The notes: generated by a model from the sequence alone, not told the origin. DNA of 64,000 nucleotides from Bacillus pumilus (GCF_038738535.1 NZ_CP046128.1:1984001-2048000); one strand, 5' to 3'; numbered from the stretch's first letter, positions 9,433 through 18,881 are shown. Translations and numbers: made by a program.

Positions 9433-10080
9433 TTATGCTTTTTTTACCCGTGTTAAAAGCTGCTGCTGGAAGCAGTACTTCATAATGTGCTGCTGGTGGT
9501 CATTTGTAATCTCAGAAAACTCCATGATCGCTCTTGTTTTGCCAGTCTGCTCATCTTGATATACTCGATTCATCTCTGCAACCGCTTTAATTTTCACAGG
9601 CTCTTTCAGCGGAAGTTCAAACTCTGTGACCACTTCTCCGTATTCTTTCAATGAGACACCTTCAGGAACAGCAATAGCTAAGCCGCCAGCACTCATATTG
9701 ACAATAAACGTGTCAAAGGCTTCTTCATCCGTTGGCGTGATCGTCGCTTTGACCATTGTATCGACTCTCAGGTATTCTCTGCGCTGAAGCCGAATCATTT
9801 CTTCTTTTGGCGGAATGGAAATGACAATCATCGGAATATCTTCTTTCCTCTTTCCGATGACTTCGCTTGTACATTTGTATGGAATTTGATTTTCATCGAA
9901 AAAGAAAACGGTGATTTCTGTTTGCTGGTTTAAATAGATCGTGCGGCCCGTTTCTTTATCAGCTGGATAATTAATGCAAATATCATCGTTATTATTTTCC
10001 AAAACTTTCGATTTTGCAGTTTTCACTTCTTTGTTCTCATTGACGTATTCAATTGTGATTGCATCCCCTATTTGTAACAT
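9433..10080 (-). CDS. motI: MotI (YpfA/DgrA), PilZ-domain c-di-GMP receptor
   Basis: A 215-residue protein with an N-terminal YcgR-type domain and a C-terminal PilZ domain. The c-di-GMP signature is intact: RREYLR at 100-105 (RxxxR) and NMSAGG at 128-133 (N/DxSxxG). In B. subtilis the loaded protein binds MotA and acts as a flagellar clutch. Conservation of the ligand residues suggests the same role here. It is followed by ypfB. Confidence 0.9.
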   Translation of the reverse strand: MLQIGDAITIEYVNENKEVKTAKSKVLENNNDDICINYPADKETGRTIYLNQQTEITVFFFDENQIPYKCTSEVIGKRKEDIPMIVISIPPKEEMIRLQRREYLRVDTMVKATITPTDEEAFDTFIVNMSAGGLAIAVPEGVSLKEYGEVVTEFELPLKEPVKIKAVAEMNRVYQDEQTGKTRAIMEFSEITNDHQQHIMKYCFQQQLLTRVKKA

Positions 10081-10141
10081 TCCTCATCACTCTTTTCATC
10101 TGTGAAATCATATCCTCTCCTATATTAAACCATGTATAAAA

Positions 10142-10170
10142 CAAAAGGAAAAGGCTTAGTCGCCTTTTCC
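10142..10170 (-). terminator. Terminator of the sleB-ypeB operon
   Basis: Perfect 9-bp stem GGAAAAGGC / GCCTTTTCC with a short loop, then TTTTGTTTT on the minus strand, just after the ypeB stop. Confidence 0.85.
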
Positions 10171-10182
10171 TCGCTTCCTTTT

Positions 10183-11532
10183 CTATAGGTCTTTATATAT
10201 AGGTTCTGCGTTTTTTAGTTTATCTACTCGTTCTTCTTTTCCAGTATCCGCATTAATGAACATTCGGTACGTATCATTCTTAATAGTTCCGAGGAACTCA
10301 TAGCACAAAACTTCCTCTGACATATCATTTTGAACAATCGCTACATGAGAATCTTCGATTTTTACATGCTGATTCAATGTTTTCTTCGCTTCTTTTTGTG
10401 AGATTTTAGGTGCTTTTATGTCTCTTGTTTTATGATTCGTTAAATAGTCTTTCGCTGAAAATCCAACCACCTCACCATCATCTAATGCGACCTTCATGCG
10501 TATACTATCTGGATAAAGCAGTACATTTTTTTGAAGAGGTACATAGGTAAATACACCGATATTATCAAATTGCGCGCTTTCATCTAAATGGAACGACTCT
10601 GCATCAAATCCTTGCTTCTTTAAGAAGCTGAGTGCTTTTTCTGATGCATCATTTAAACTGATTTTCTGTTTTTTTACGTCTCGATTTTGAAGAAGGTAGA
10701 CTGGGTGCCCTCCTTTTTCAGTCAAGTCTAAATAGAAATTCGCTTTACTATCAGGATCTGACATCGATAAGCTGTACACATCTCGATTGGTTTTGCTTCC
10801 GCTTTTTCTGACCTTAAAATGTTGATTATGATCAGGTGCGAATTGCTGGGCAATGCGTATCGCTTCTTTCTTTGAGATCTTTTTCCCTTTTAAATGATTG
10901 TAACCACGTGTTTCTGATTCTGTCGACACATTTGTCGGACCGAGATTGACATCCGCAAATGCATCTGCATTTCTCTCGACTGTTTTCAACCCGTCAATGA
11001 TGGTGTTATCATTCTTTCGGTCGCCATCAGCAAGCGCCATTTCAACATCCATCCATTTTAAATTTTTATTGAGGACAAGGTGCTGTACTTGTCTCAGTTC
11101 GTTTTGGATATCAGCCGCTTGATGATATAAAGACGTAATGGTTTTGTGCGTATTTTTGTTTAATGGTTCATCTGATAAGGATTTGACTGATGATTTGTAG
11201 CTAAAGTCTCCGACATTCGCCAAAAATTCTTCCGTTTTGTTAAAAGGCATTAATGTGAGCGGAAGCTGACTCACATTGTTATGTGCTTCTGATGACATTC
11301 TCCATACATCTGCAAGTGCTGGTGAAATCGACGTTTGGCTGTTCATCGCAAGCGTTGCCCCAAGTTTGTCGTGCAGCTGATCCACTTGGTACGTTAAATC
11401 GTGAAAAGCCCTTTGATAGTTGTTCTCTGCGTGCAGCAGCACTGCGTCTTTTTCTTGATGCTCTTTATAGCCCCAATAACCTGTTGAGATGACAGCAATT
11501 CCTAAAATGGCAATCAATATTCCTCTGATCAT
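10183..11532 (-). CDS. ypeB: YpeB, germination protein required for SleB
   Basis: A 449-residue protein with an N-terminal membrane anchor (about 1-20, ILIAILGIAVIS) and a large extracytoplasmic region that includes repeated PepSY-like segments towards the C-terminus (around 225-290, 300-370 and 380-445). In Bacillus spores YpeB is needed for SleB stability and inhibits its activity in the dormant spore. It starts 16 bases after sleB, the conserved bicistronic arrangement, and the pair ends with a strong terminator. Confidence 0.94.
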   Translation of the reverse strand: MIRGILIAILGIAVISTGYWGYKEHQEKDAVLLHAENNYQRAFHDLTYQVDQLHDKLGATLAMNSQTSISPALADVWRMSSEAHNNVSQLPLTLMPFNKTEEFLANVGDFSYKSSVKSLSDEPLNKNTHKTITSLYHQAADIQNELRQVQHLVLNKNLKWMDVEMALADGDRKNDNTIIDGLKTVERNADAFADVNLGPTNVSTESETRGYNHLKGKKISKKEAIRIAQQFAPDHNQHFKVRKSGSKTNRDVYSLSMSDPDSKANFYLDLTEKGGHPVYLLQNRDVKKQKISLNDASEKALSFLKKQGFDAESFHLDESAQFDNIGVFTYVPLQKNVLLYPDSIRMKVALDDGEVVGFSAKDYLTNHKTRDIKAPKISQKEAKKTLNQHVKIEDSHVAIVQNDMSEEVLCYEFLGTIKNDTYRMFINADTGKEERVDKLKNAEPIYKDL

Positions 11533-11548
11533 TTATTTACACCTCTTT

Positions 11549-12469
11549 TTATTCGCAGAAAATATGTTTCCCGATTCGTTTAATTTGTGGTCTTCCCCAA
11601 ATCCATGGACTTGTTGCTGTATCAGGATTAAAGTAATAGACGGCGCTCTCAGATGGGTCCCAGCCGTTAATGGCATCAAACACAGCCTTTTTAGCAGTGT
11701 CATTTGGCGACATATAAAATTGACCATCCGCCACAGCTGTAAATGCAAGCGGTTCAAAAATAACACCTGCGATCGTATTTGGAAAAGTCGGGTTGTTCAA
11801 TCGATTTAAGATAACGGCAGCGATCGCCACCTGACCTTCATACGGCTCGCCTCTTGCTTCGCTATAAACAGCTTGTGATAAGAGCTGAATATCATTACTA
11901 GAAAAACCACCTGGCATGTTGGCTGCCGTTTGTTTCGGTGTTTGGTTTGCTTGCTGATTGCCTGACTGATTCCCAGTCTTTCCAGATGTCCCGCTTCCTC
12001 CGCTTTGACTTTTTTGATTCTCTTTTGCCCCTTGAGCTGTCTTTTTTTGTGAGCTTCTTTTCGCAGAAGCTTTTGTTTGCTGATCAAGAGGTTTCCCGCC
12101 ATAATGGGTAAACTCATTCCCCTTTTGCAGCTGCTGCTGAACAAAGTCTTTATAGTATTTTGTCTTTTGAACTAATAGGCTTTTTGTTTGTTTACCTACA
12201 AGTCCATCGACCTTCTTTACACCATATTGGCTTTGAAAGTTGCGAACGGCCCAGTACGTCCCCCAGCCATATACACCATCAATTTTGCCATTGTAAAAGC
12301 CATTATATTGGAGCCGTGCTTGCAGCTCGACTACATCTTCTCCTGTTGCACCTCGCTGGATGACTTGACTGGTGAAGGCTTCACTTTTTTCAGCTGACAT
12401 CAGTGAAGTTGCGAGTAGAACAATTGAGAAGATAAGGACGATTTGTTTCATGAAACGAGCTTTGTCCAT
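11549..12469 (-). CDS. sleB: SleB, spore cortex-lytic transglycosylase
   Basis: A 306-residue exported protein: signal peptide (about 1-31, ending SEA), a peptidoglycan-binding domain (about 36-98), a Lys/Gln/Ser/Gly-rich linker (about 120-175) and the hydrolase-2 catalytic domain (about 180-306), which contains SEARGEPYEGQVA with the expected catalytic Glu. It degrades muramic-delta-lactam cortex during germination. The ATG at 12469 is chosen for AGGAGGATC upstream and for a proper signal sequence. Partner ypeB follows immediately. Confidence 0.95.
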   Translation of the reverse strand: MDKARFMKQIVLIFSIVLLATSLMSAEKSEAFTSQVIQRGATGEDVVELQARLQYNGFYNGKIDGVYGWGTYWAVRNFQSQYGVKKVDGLVGKQTKSLLVQKTKYYKDFVQQQLQKGNEFTHYGGKPLDQQTKASAKRSSQKKTAQGAKENQKSQSGGSGTSGKTGNQSGNQQANQTPKQTAANMPGGFSSNDIQLLSQAVYSEARGEPYEGQVAIAAVILNRLNNPTFPNTIAGVIFEPLAFTAVADGQFYMSPNDTAKKAVFDAINGWDPSESAVYYFNPDTATSPWIWGRPQIKRIGKHIFCE

Positions 12470-12562
12470 ATTTGATCCTCCTGTACTTTTGATGTTTGAA
12501 TATATATTTCTTCCGATCCCTATTTTTATACATTCATCACAGGAGTGAATTGGATGAAAAGA

Positions 12563-12598
12563 CAAAAAAAACGCCCTATCAACTGATAGGACGTTTTC
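12563..12598 (-). terminator. Terminator of prsW
   Basis: Stem AACGCCCTATCA / TGATAGGACGTT with a two-base loop, followed by eight T on the minus strand; isolates prsW from sleB. Confidence 0.85.
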
Positions 12599-12602
12599 CA
12601 CA

Positions 12603-13259
12603 TTAAATTTGCACCATTTTCACTGAACGGGCCTTTTTTGCTTTCCGCAGGCCAAACCACCATAAAAAAATCATGAATGGCAGCATAATATATCCCCAAT
12701 TTCTCATGCCAAGAAGAATAAAATCATATAAGCCGTGAAAAAGTACTGGGAGCGTTAAAGATAGGATCAACCATTTCACTTGCTCTTTTTTTGCAGAGAA
12801 ACGGGCTTTCCCGATATAAAACCCCATCACAACACCGAATAAAGCGTGACTTGAGACGGGTAATAAAGCACGGGTGAACGCATATTCAACCCCATGCCCG
12901 ACCAAGTAAAGAATATTTTCTAATGTTGCAAAACCAAGTGAGACACTTGTTCCATACACAATCCCATCATAGTGTTCGTCAAACTGGGCATGCGCATAGA
13001 CGCTGACCATTAAAATAAACCATTTTAATGATTCCTCTAAAAAGCCCGACGTCACAAATGAAATCAAGATAGGGTTCGTTGCGATATTTTCCTCTTGAAG
13101 GACATATTGAATAAACATGGTTGGAAACACAAGTATGACACCTAGCATAAAAGATCTGATGACCATGTGAACCGGCTCATTGTCGTACTGATCTTTCAAA
13201 TAAAAATAACTTAAAAGTGCGATGCCGGGAGCTAAACCTGCTGAGATGATTGCGATCAT
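12603..13259 (-). CDS. prsW: PrsW, site-1 membrane protease for anti-sigma RsiW
   Basis: A 218-residue integral membrane protein with seven or eight hydrophobic helices. The family motif EESLKW (about 76-81) carries the paired glutamates thought to be catalytic, and later conserved His residues are in [12 protein letters not shown] and LFHGLYDF. In B. subtilis it starts regulated intramembrane proteolysis of RsiW to release sigma-W after envelope stress. The cognate sigW-rsiW pair is not in this window. Confidence 0.93.
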   Translation of the reverse strand: MIAIISAGLAPGIALLSYFYLKDQYDNEPVHMVIRSFMLGVILVFPTMFIQYVLQEENIATNPILISFVTSGFLEESLKWFILMVSVYAHAQFDEHYDGIVYGTSVSLGFATLENILYLVGHGVEYAFTRALLPVSSHALFGVVMGFYIGKARFSAKKEQVKWLILSLTLPVLFHGLYDFILLGMRNWGYIMLPFMIFLWWFGLRKAKKARSVKMVQI

Positions 13260-13374
13260 AACCAGACCTCTTTCCCTACATTATCCTTCATTATCGTACC
13301 ATGATTTACCCTTTTTTTATATGACTCGAGCCCATTTTTATGAAAATATTCTTCTATATAATCCCATTTTATAT

Positions 13375-13416
13375 CAAAAAGAACCGAATCCCTTGTAAGG
13401 ATCCAGTTCTTTTTTT
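13375..13416 (-). terminator. Terminator of ypdA
   Basis: Imperfect stem AAAAAGAAC..ATCC / GGAT..GTTCTTTTT overlapping the ypdA stop, with A/T-rich tails on both sides. Confidence 0.7.
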
Positions 13417-14386
13417 ATCCGTTCATTCTTTTGTTGATTTCTTCTGCAATAAGCCCCCCATGAAACCTTCCATTTTCAATGAAAATTTCATTGGCATTAT
13501 TTCCAGCTGCAATGACTCCTGCAATGAAAATACCTTCTACGTTTGTCTCCATCGTCTGTTCATCAAATGCTGGACGGCCTGATTCTTGATCAATTGTCAC
13601 ACCCATTTTTTCTAAGAAAGAATGATCTGGATGATAGCCTGTCATGGCAAAAACATAATCACTTTTCACTCGCTCCGTTTGATCTTGCTGGTTTGTAAAA
13701 ATCACCTCTTCTTCTGTGATTTCCTTCACCTGCGCTCCAAACTCCATTCGGATGGTTCCATTCCGCACAAGCGCTTCAAACTCTGGTAAAATCCAAGGTT
13801 TGATGCTAGACGAATATTCAGTTCCTCGATACAGCACAGTGACTCTGCTTCCGCATTTCACAAGTTCTAGCGCTGCATCGACACTTGAGTTTTTCCCGCC
13901 GATCACCGTCACATCTTTATCAAAGTAAGGGTGTCCTTCTTTAAAATAATGATACACATGAGGAAGGTCTTCTCCTTTGACGTTCATATAGTTTGGATGA
14001 TCATAGTAACCAGTAGCAATCACGACATAATCACATGAATAGTCGTCTTTTGATGTGCTCACGGTAAAACAGCCATCTTTTTTCGTCACAGCGGTTACTT
14101 TTTCAAAGGCATGCACACGCAGGCTTTTTCGTCTGACTACTTCTCGGTAATAAGAAAGCGCCTGGATACGAACGGGTTTGCGATTTTCAGTAATAAAAGC
14201 GACATCACCAATCTCAAGCTTTTCACTTGTACTGAAAAAGGTTTGATGTGTTGGGTAATGATAAATACTGTTAACGACATTCCCCTTTTCAATGACAAGT
14301 GCATCAATTCCGATTTGCTTGAACGCGATGGCAGCTGATAGCCCGCAAGGGCCGCCTCCTATTATGATCGCTTTTTCTTGTTTCAT
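13415..14386 (-). CDS. ypdA: Bacilliredoxin reductase Bdr (YpdA)
   Basis: A 323-residue FAD- and NADPH-dependent flavoprotein. FAD-binding motif GGGPCGLSAA lies at about 10-19 and contains the single redox-active Cys used in recycling bacilliredoxins. NADPH motif GGKNSS is near 165 and the C-terminal FAD segment EGIFIAGVIAAG near 295. It completes the bacillithiol redox cycle with BrxA/B, which are not in this window. The ATG at 14386 fits an AGGAG site nine bases away; the GTG at 14395 is too close. Confidence 0.94.
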   Translation of the reverse strand: MKQEKAIIIGGGPCGLSAAIAFKQIGIDALVIEKGNVVNSIYHYPTHQTFFSTSEKLEIGDVAFITENRKPVRIQALSYYREVVRRKSLRVHAFEKVTAVTKKDGCFTVSTSKDDYSCDYVVIATGYYDHPNYMNVKGEDLPHVYHYFKEGHPYFDKDVTVIGGKNSSVDAALELVKCGSRVTVLYRGTEYSSSIKPWILPEFEALVRNGTIRMEFGAQVKEITEEEVIFTNQQDQTERVKSDYVFAMTGYHPDHSFLEKMGVTIDQESGRPAFDEQTMETNVEGIFIAGVIAAGNNANEIFIENGRFHGGLIAEEINKRMNG

Positions 14387-14453
14387 TTGTTCCACTCCTG
14401 TCGTTTCAATACAATAACAACTGCTAGCTGTTTGATGATTTGTTCCATTCCAT

Positions 14454-14486
14454 AAAAAAATCTCCTATTTAAGGATAGGAGATTTT
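14454..14486 (-). terminator. Terminator of gudB
   Basis: Perfect 11-bp stem AAATCTCCTAT / ATAGGAGATTT followed by a T run on the minus strand. Confidence 0.88.
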
Positions 14487-14509
14487 AAGGCGCGATGCAA
14501 ATAAGCCGC

Positions 14510-15784
14510 TTAAATCCAGCCTCTGAATCGAGAAGCTTCAGCCATTTTACGTACGCCGACCATATATGCAGCAAGACGCATATCGATGCGGCGGTTTTGC
14601 GCCATTTCATAAATATTATTAAATGATTTCACCATCATATCTTCTAAACGAGTTTCGACTTCCTCTTCAGTCCAGTAGAACCCTTGGTTATTCTGCACCC
14701 ATTCAAAGTAAGAAACCGTTACACCACCCGCACTCGCAAGTACGTCTGGGACAAGCAGTACTCCACGATCTGAAAGAATTTTTGTTCCTTCAAGTGTCGT
14801 TGGACCATTTGCTGCTTCTACGACAATTTTGGCTTTAATGTTTGCCGCGTTATCTTCAGTGATTTGGTTCTCAATGGCTGCAGGTACTAAGATATCACAA
14901 TCAAGCTCAAGCAGCTCTTGGTTTGTAATGGTATCGTTAAATAATTTAGTCACGGTTCCAAAGCTGTCACGCCGGTCTAGCAAGTAGTCAATATCAAGAC
15001 CATCTTCATCGTATAATCCGCCATAAGCATCTGAAATCCCTACGATTTTTGCTCCGGCATCATACATGAATTTAGCCAAGTAGCTTCCTGCATTTCCGAA
15101 TCCCTGTACGACAACACGAGCCCCGTTGATGTCAATTCCTTTTTTCTTCGCCGCTTCTTTGATGCAGATCGTCACACCTTTTGCTGTTGCAGTATCACGT
15201 CCGTGTGACCCTCCAAGAACAATTGGTTTTCCTGTGATAAATCCTGGCGAGTTAAATTCATCAATTCTAGAATATTCGTCCATCATCCATGCCATAATTT
15301 GAGAGTTTGTAAACACATCTGGTGCTGGTACATCTTTTGTTGGACCAACGATTTGACTGATTGCGCGAACATAGCCGCGGCTTAGCTTTTCAAGCTCTCT
15401 AAATGACATTTCTCTTGGATCACAGATAATACCGCCTTTTCCTCCGCCATAAGGAAGATCCACAATACCACATTTTAAACTCATCCAAATTGAAAGCGCT
15501 TTTACTTCTTTTTCAGTAACGTTTGGGTGGAAACGAATGCCGCCTTTTGTCGGTCCGACAGCATCATTGTGCTGTGCGCGGTAACCAGTGAAAATTTTCA
15601 CTGATCCATCATCCATCCGTACTGGAATTTTGACCGTTAATAGACGAATTGGCTCCTTCAGCAATTCATACACTTCTTGCGGATACCCTAATTTGTCTAG
15701 CGCTTTATGTATGACGGTTTGAGTTGACTTTAAAACATCTAGCTTATCTTCTGCGTTATGAGCGGCGTTTTGATCGGCTGCCAT
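14510..15784 (-). CDS. gudB: NAD-specific glutamate dehydrogenase GudB (intact allele)
   Basis: A 424-residue catabolic glutamate dehydrogenase (glutamate to 2-oxoglutarate plus ammonia). Visible are the substrate/catalytic region PTKGGIRFHP and PYGGGKGGI (about 79-125) and the NAD fold QGFGNAGSY near 230. The segment EKEVKALSIWMSLK has a single VKA. The laboratory strain B. subtilis 168 carries a 9-base VKA duplication here that inactivates the enzyme (family knowledge), so this copy is predicted active. It is monocistronic, with its own promoter region and terminator. Confidence 0.96.
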   Translation of the reverse strand: MAADQNAAHNAEDKLDVLKSTQTVIHKALDKLGYPQEVYELLKEPIRLLTVKIPVRMDDGSVKIFTGYRAQHNDAVGPTKGGIRFHPNVTEKEVKALSIWMSLKCGIVDLPYGGGKGGIICDPREMSFRELEKLSRGYVRAISQIVGPTKDVPAPDVFTNSQIMAWMMDEYSRIDEFNSPGFITGKPIVLGGSHGRDTATAKGVTICIKEAAKKKGIDINGARVVVQGFGNAGSYLAKFMYDAGAKIVGISDAYGGLYDEDGLDIDYLLDRRDSFGTVTKLFNDTITNQELLELDCDILVPAAIENQITEDNAANIKAKIVVEAANGPTTLEGTKILSDRGVLLVPDVLASAGGVTVSYFEWVQNNQGFYWTEEEVETRLEDMMVKSFNNIYEMAQNRRIDMRLAAYMVGVRKMAEASRFRGWI

Positions 15785-15924
15785 TAAAATAAACCCCCTA
15801 GAAATCTTTCATGATCTACTGCTCCCTTTCAAGCAATAGTATACACCTTCGTACTGGTAAAGCAAAGGTAAAAAACGTTTTTTATCAAAATAAAATATCA
15901 GTGTTTATAAATATAAAAAAGGAT

Positions 15925-15958
15925 ATAAAAAATACTGTTGTTTCATCACAACAGTATT
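15925..15958 (-). terminator. Terminator of mecB
   Basis: Perfect 11-bp stem AATACTGTTGT / ACAACAGTATT with TTTTTATAT downstream on the minus strand. Confidence 0.85.
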
Positions 15959-15979
15959 AAATATAATAGAAAAAAGTGA

Positions 15980-16561
15980 TTAAAAATACATTTGAATCGT
16001 TTTCACTGCATCATCTTGCATGATCACTTTTCCATATTCTTTTAGCCGATGAATCGTTAATGTCGTAGGAGAACCAAACTCCGCTAAAATGGAAATGACT
16101 GTATCAGCAGACAGTTCTTCAAAATCATCTAGGCTGAGAAAATATTGACCTTCATAATGGTAAACTGTACCCCCTAAAAGCCCAATACGACTTAAACTAT
16201 GGGACAGCTGAATCACATCTTCAAACGAGGCAAATTGATAGAGCACATGATTACTCTCGTCGAGCTTGACTTGCATCTCAATGTAATCTTCATCAAACTC
16301 ATCATCATCAGCATCTTCCTGCTGACTCTTTGTGACAATGACGACCATCCCCTGCGCCTGAAGAGAAAATACTTCAACAGCAATCGGTCCACTCGCTTCA
16401 AAACCGAGCTCCTGATTCGCCTCGTTCATCATGTCTTTAAACAGCTGATGGACTTTGAACGAATCTTTCCAAAGGTCTTCTTTCGTAAGACCCCGGTCTG
16501 TCAGGTCATCTAGTGTGAGAAAAATTTTGATTTTATTATAATTCAGACGCTCCAGTCGCAT
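15980..16561 (-). CDS. mecB: MecB (YpbH), MecA-paralogue ClpC adaptor
   Basis: A 193-residue acidic protein of the MecA family: N-terminal target-binding half (MRLERLNYNKIKIFL...), a short acidic linker (EDADDDEFDEDY near 86-97) and a C-terminal ClpC-binding half ending ...KTIQMYF. It delivers substrates to ClpCP. The ATG at 16561 is used because of GGAGGG upstream and because it begins at the family N-terminus. It is a single gene between gudB and ypbG. Which substrates it selects cannot be read from sequence. Confidence 0.9.
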   Translation of the reverse strand: MRLERLNYNKIKIFLTLDDLTDRGLTKEDLWKDSFKVHQLFKDMMNEANQELGFEASGPIAVEVFSLQAQGMVVIVTKSQQEDADDDEFDEDYIEMQVKLDESNHVLYQFASFEDVIQLSHSLSRIGLLGGTVYHYEGQYFLSLDDFEELSADTVISILAEFGSPTTLTIHRLKEYGKVIMQDDAVKTIQMYF

Positions 16562-16726
16562 AACGTTCCCTCCTGCCTCTTCTAAACACACATCATACTG
16601 TAGTATATGAGATGATGAGTCATAGGTTCTTAATTTTGTATTCAGTTTACACTGTGTCAAGACGGAAGACAAGCATGAAGCTATGCTTACGGTGACTTTT
16701 ATGGAAAATATTGAGGGTGCAGCAAG

Positions 16727-17518
16727 TCATCGCGTTTTTACAGGCATTAAATAGATCAGATGGGTTTCTGGTTCTGCCCCGAGACGCATTGGAATCTTTG
16801 TTGTTCCATAGCCATTACTAATGAGAAAAAACGCGCCTTTGACCTGACCTGTTCTTCCTTTTTCATATGGACCAAATTTTCCGATTCGGATCTGACCTCC
16901 ATGCGTATGACCGCTCAGAACAAGGTCGATTCCCTCTTCTTCACTCATCAAATGATGTACATCTGGGTTGTGTGATAAGAGAATATTCACTTCATCTTTC
17001 ACAAACTCAGGCCGTATCGCTTCATAATCCGCCTTTTCAAGCCGAATATCATCGATACCTCCAACTTTGATTGGCTGGCCTTCGAAATCCCACACAGCCG
17101 TTTCATTTTGCAGAGTCGTGACATCATATGCATGAAGTATCTCTTTAAACTTCTGCTGGTGCAGCTCATGATCATTATTTCCCCAAACAAAATAAACGGG
17201 CGCAATTCTTGATAAACGTTTCACATTTTCTTCAATCCTGGCGTAGGGTACACCTTTTTCTGCTAAGTCCCCTCCTACCATAATGACATCTGGTTCTTCT
17301 TGTGTGACTTCTGCTAATAATGAGTCACTAATAAGACGCCGGTGTGTATCAGAAATAAAGAAAATCACTGCTGGTCGATCTGATTGAAGTGCCTCTATTG
17401 TAAAGTAATGCTTTTTGATGTTGTTTTGTTTTGCCGTTTTCACCATTTTTGCCGTTACACACACACCTGTTGTAACAGCCGCAATGGCGGCAGTAAATCC
17501 GATGGCATATTTCATCAT
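16727..17518 (-). CDS. ypbG: YpbG, membrane-anchored metallophosphoesterase
   Basis: About 263 residues: a membrane anchor (about 4-25), then a calcineurin-type phosphoesterase with ISDTHRR (near 55), GGDLAEKG (near 79), WGNNDHE (near 111) and SGHTHGGQ (near 207), i.e. the full set of metal-binding motifs. Substrate unknown. The start is placed at the ATG-ATG pair (17518/17515) behind AAGGGAG; a longer frame to 17578 would begin inside the ypbF terminator hairpin and lacks a ribosome binding site. Confidence 0.88.
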   Translation of the reverse strand: MMKYAIGFTAAIAAVTTGVCVTAKMVKTAKQNNIKKHYFTIEALQSDRPAVIFFISDTHRRLISDSLLAEVTQEEPDVIMVGGDLAEKGVPYARIEENVKRLSRIAPVYFVWGNNDHELHQQKFKEILHAYDVTTLQNETAVWDFEGQPIKVGGIDDIRLEKADYEAIRPEFVKDEVNILLSHNPDVHHLMSEEEGIDLVLSGHTHGGQIRIGKFGPYEKGRTGQVKGAFFLISNGYGTTKIPMRLGAEPETHLIYLMPVKTR

Positions 17519-17562
17519 AAATGGCTCCCTTGCATTTGTTTCGTTCATAAGACGCTTGAATG

Positions 17563-17596
17563 AAAAAAGACGTTTCAACTATTAAAACGTCTTTTT
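17563..17596 (-). terminator. Terminator of ypbF
   Basis: Stem AAAAAGACGTTT / AAACGTCTTTTT with a short loop, directly after the ypbF stop on the minus strand. Confidence 0.85.
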
Positions 17597-17602
17597 ACAC
17601 AT

Positions 17603-18055
17603 TTATTTACTTTCATAATAGAGATTAATGTCATATTGCTTCTGCATATAGTGAAAAACCGCTTCACGCTCTTTCCACTGGTCTGATTGCGGCCATAAGT
17701 CTGTGCTTTTTTGTATAATCTCACATCTAAGCCGATGATATTCATCCTCAGCCTTTTCCTCTTTTTTCTTATAGTAATAAGATGCGTAAAAAGCAAACAC
17801 CTCAGCCATTATCCAAAATAGAAAGATCTCATGACCAAGCAGTGTTGCAATCATCGCTTCCGGCTGAAGAGAGCCTCCCTTATTTGCCGTTATTACAAAA
17901 TAAAACAAAAGAATCGCCAGCGACAATAGGGCTGTCCATTGCCATCTTTTGCACTGCTTAGCAAAGCCCTCATATTTGTGCTTTCTTTTGATCAACGTTT
18001 CCATCATTTTCTGTGTCGGCTGATCCATATAGCGGCTGATTACGTGCAATGTCAT
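17603..18055 (-). CDS. ypbF: YpbF, small membrane protein
   Basis: A 150-residue protein with two hydrophobic helices (about 39-58 and 68-92) flanked by charged, Lys/Glu-rich ends. It matches YpbF by position between ypbE and ypbG (DUF2663-like). The ATG at 18055 has AGGGTG six bases upstream; an in-frame GTG at 18064 is less well placed. Function unknown. Confidence 0.8.
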   Translation of the reverse strand: MTLHVISRYMDQPTQKMMETLIKRKHKYEGFAKQCKRWQWTALLSLAILLFYFVITANKGGSLQPEAMIATLLGHEIFLFWIMAEVFAFYASYYYKKKEEKAEDEYHRLRCEIIQKSTDLWPQSDQWKEREAVFHYMQKQYDINLYYESK

Positions 18056-18119
18056 CACATACACCCTGTCCCTTTTTTCTACATATGTATGTGCTTTTTC
18101 ATTCGATCATGTCAGGTAA

Positions 18120-18881
18120 TTAGTTTTCCAATGGAATGTTGAGTACTTGACCACTGTATACACTGTTCCCATTTAAATGATTATAGGCTTTAATTTTCTC
18201 TTCACCCGATCGGTTTTTGTAATATTTCATCGAGATTCGATACAGGTTTTCCTCTGGGCCCACAGTGTGCTGTACGACACGAACCGGCTTTTCTTCCTGC
18301 TTCTTTTTCTCTTCGGCTTCTTTTCGTTTTTTCTCTTCTTGTTGTTTTTGCAGTGCGAGCTGCTGCTGTTCACGCTTTTTCGCAGCTGCGGCTTTTTCAC
18401 GCTCTTCTTTCTCTTTAGCGGCTTTTTCTTTTTTCTTCTGCTCTGCTTTTTCTTTTGATCGCTGCTTTTCTTTTTCTTCATCTTTCTTTTTCTTCTCTTC
18501 ATCAGACGCATCCGCTTTATCATCGCTAGCGTCATTTTTTGTTTCGACAAGTGCTGACGGAACTGGGTCTGTGTCAGCACTTGAGGTTTTATCGATGTAT
18601 ACACCTTGATTGTTATTATCGTTGATTTCCTTTGATGTGTAATAGATCAATAGAAAGAAAACAGTGATGACGATGATAGGAAAGATAATAGCCAATGTCG
18701 TAAACAAAGGATTGCGCACTTTTTTCGTGCGCTGCTTCTTATATTCATGAAAGTCTTCTCGTGTAGGAAAGTGAGAGTCATCAGAAGGATGTACTTTTTC
18801 TTCAAGAATTTCCTCTACATCGTCGTCATGGTTGTTTGTCAGCTGCTCCTTCTTTCTCTGCATTCTCGACATTTCTTCCAT
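18120..18881 (-). CDS. ypbE: YpbE, LysM-domain membrane protein
   Basis: A 253-residue protein: charged cytoplasmic N-terminus, one membrane helix (about 58-80), a long Lys/Glu-rich probably coiled-coil linker (about 120-200) and a C-terminal LysM domain (about 205-253, VGPEENLYRISMKYY ... GQVLNIP), which binds peptidoglycan. The second ATG (18881) has seven bases to AGGGGAGGG; the first at 18887 abuts it. Its start lies inside the ypbD reading frame (56-base overlap), so the two are coupled. Confidence 0.88.
   Translation of the reverse strand: MEEMSRMQRKKEQLTNNHDDDVEEILEEKVHPSDDSHFPTREDFHEYKKQRTKKVRNPLFTTLAIIFPIIVITVFFLLIYYTSKEINDNNNQGVYIDKTSSADTDPVPSALVETKNDASDDKADASDEEKKKKDEEKEKQRSKEKAEQKKKEKAAKEKEEREKAAAAKKREQQQLALQKQQEEKKRKEAEEKKKQEEKPVRVVQHTVGPEENLYRISMKYYKNRSGEEKIKAYNHLNGNSVYSGQVLNIPLEN

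Noticed and set aside
18265-18609. Plus-strand frame made mostly of Cys, Ser and Phe opposite ypbE
   Set aside because: It mirrors the Lys/Glu-rich coiled linker of ypbE; pure complement artefact.
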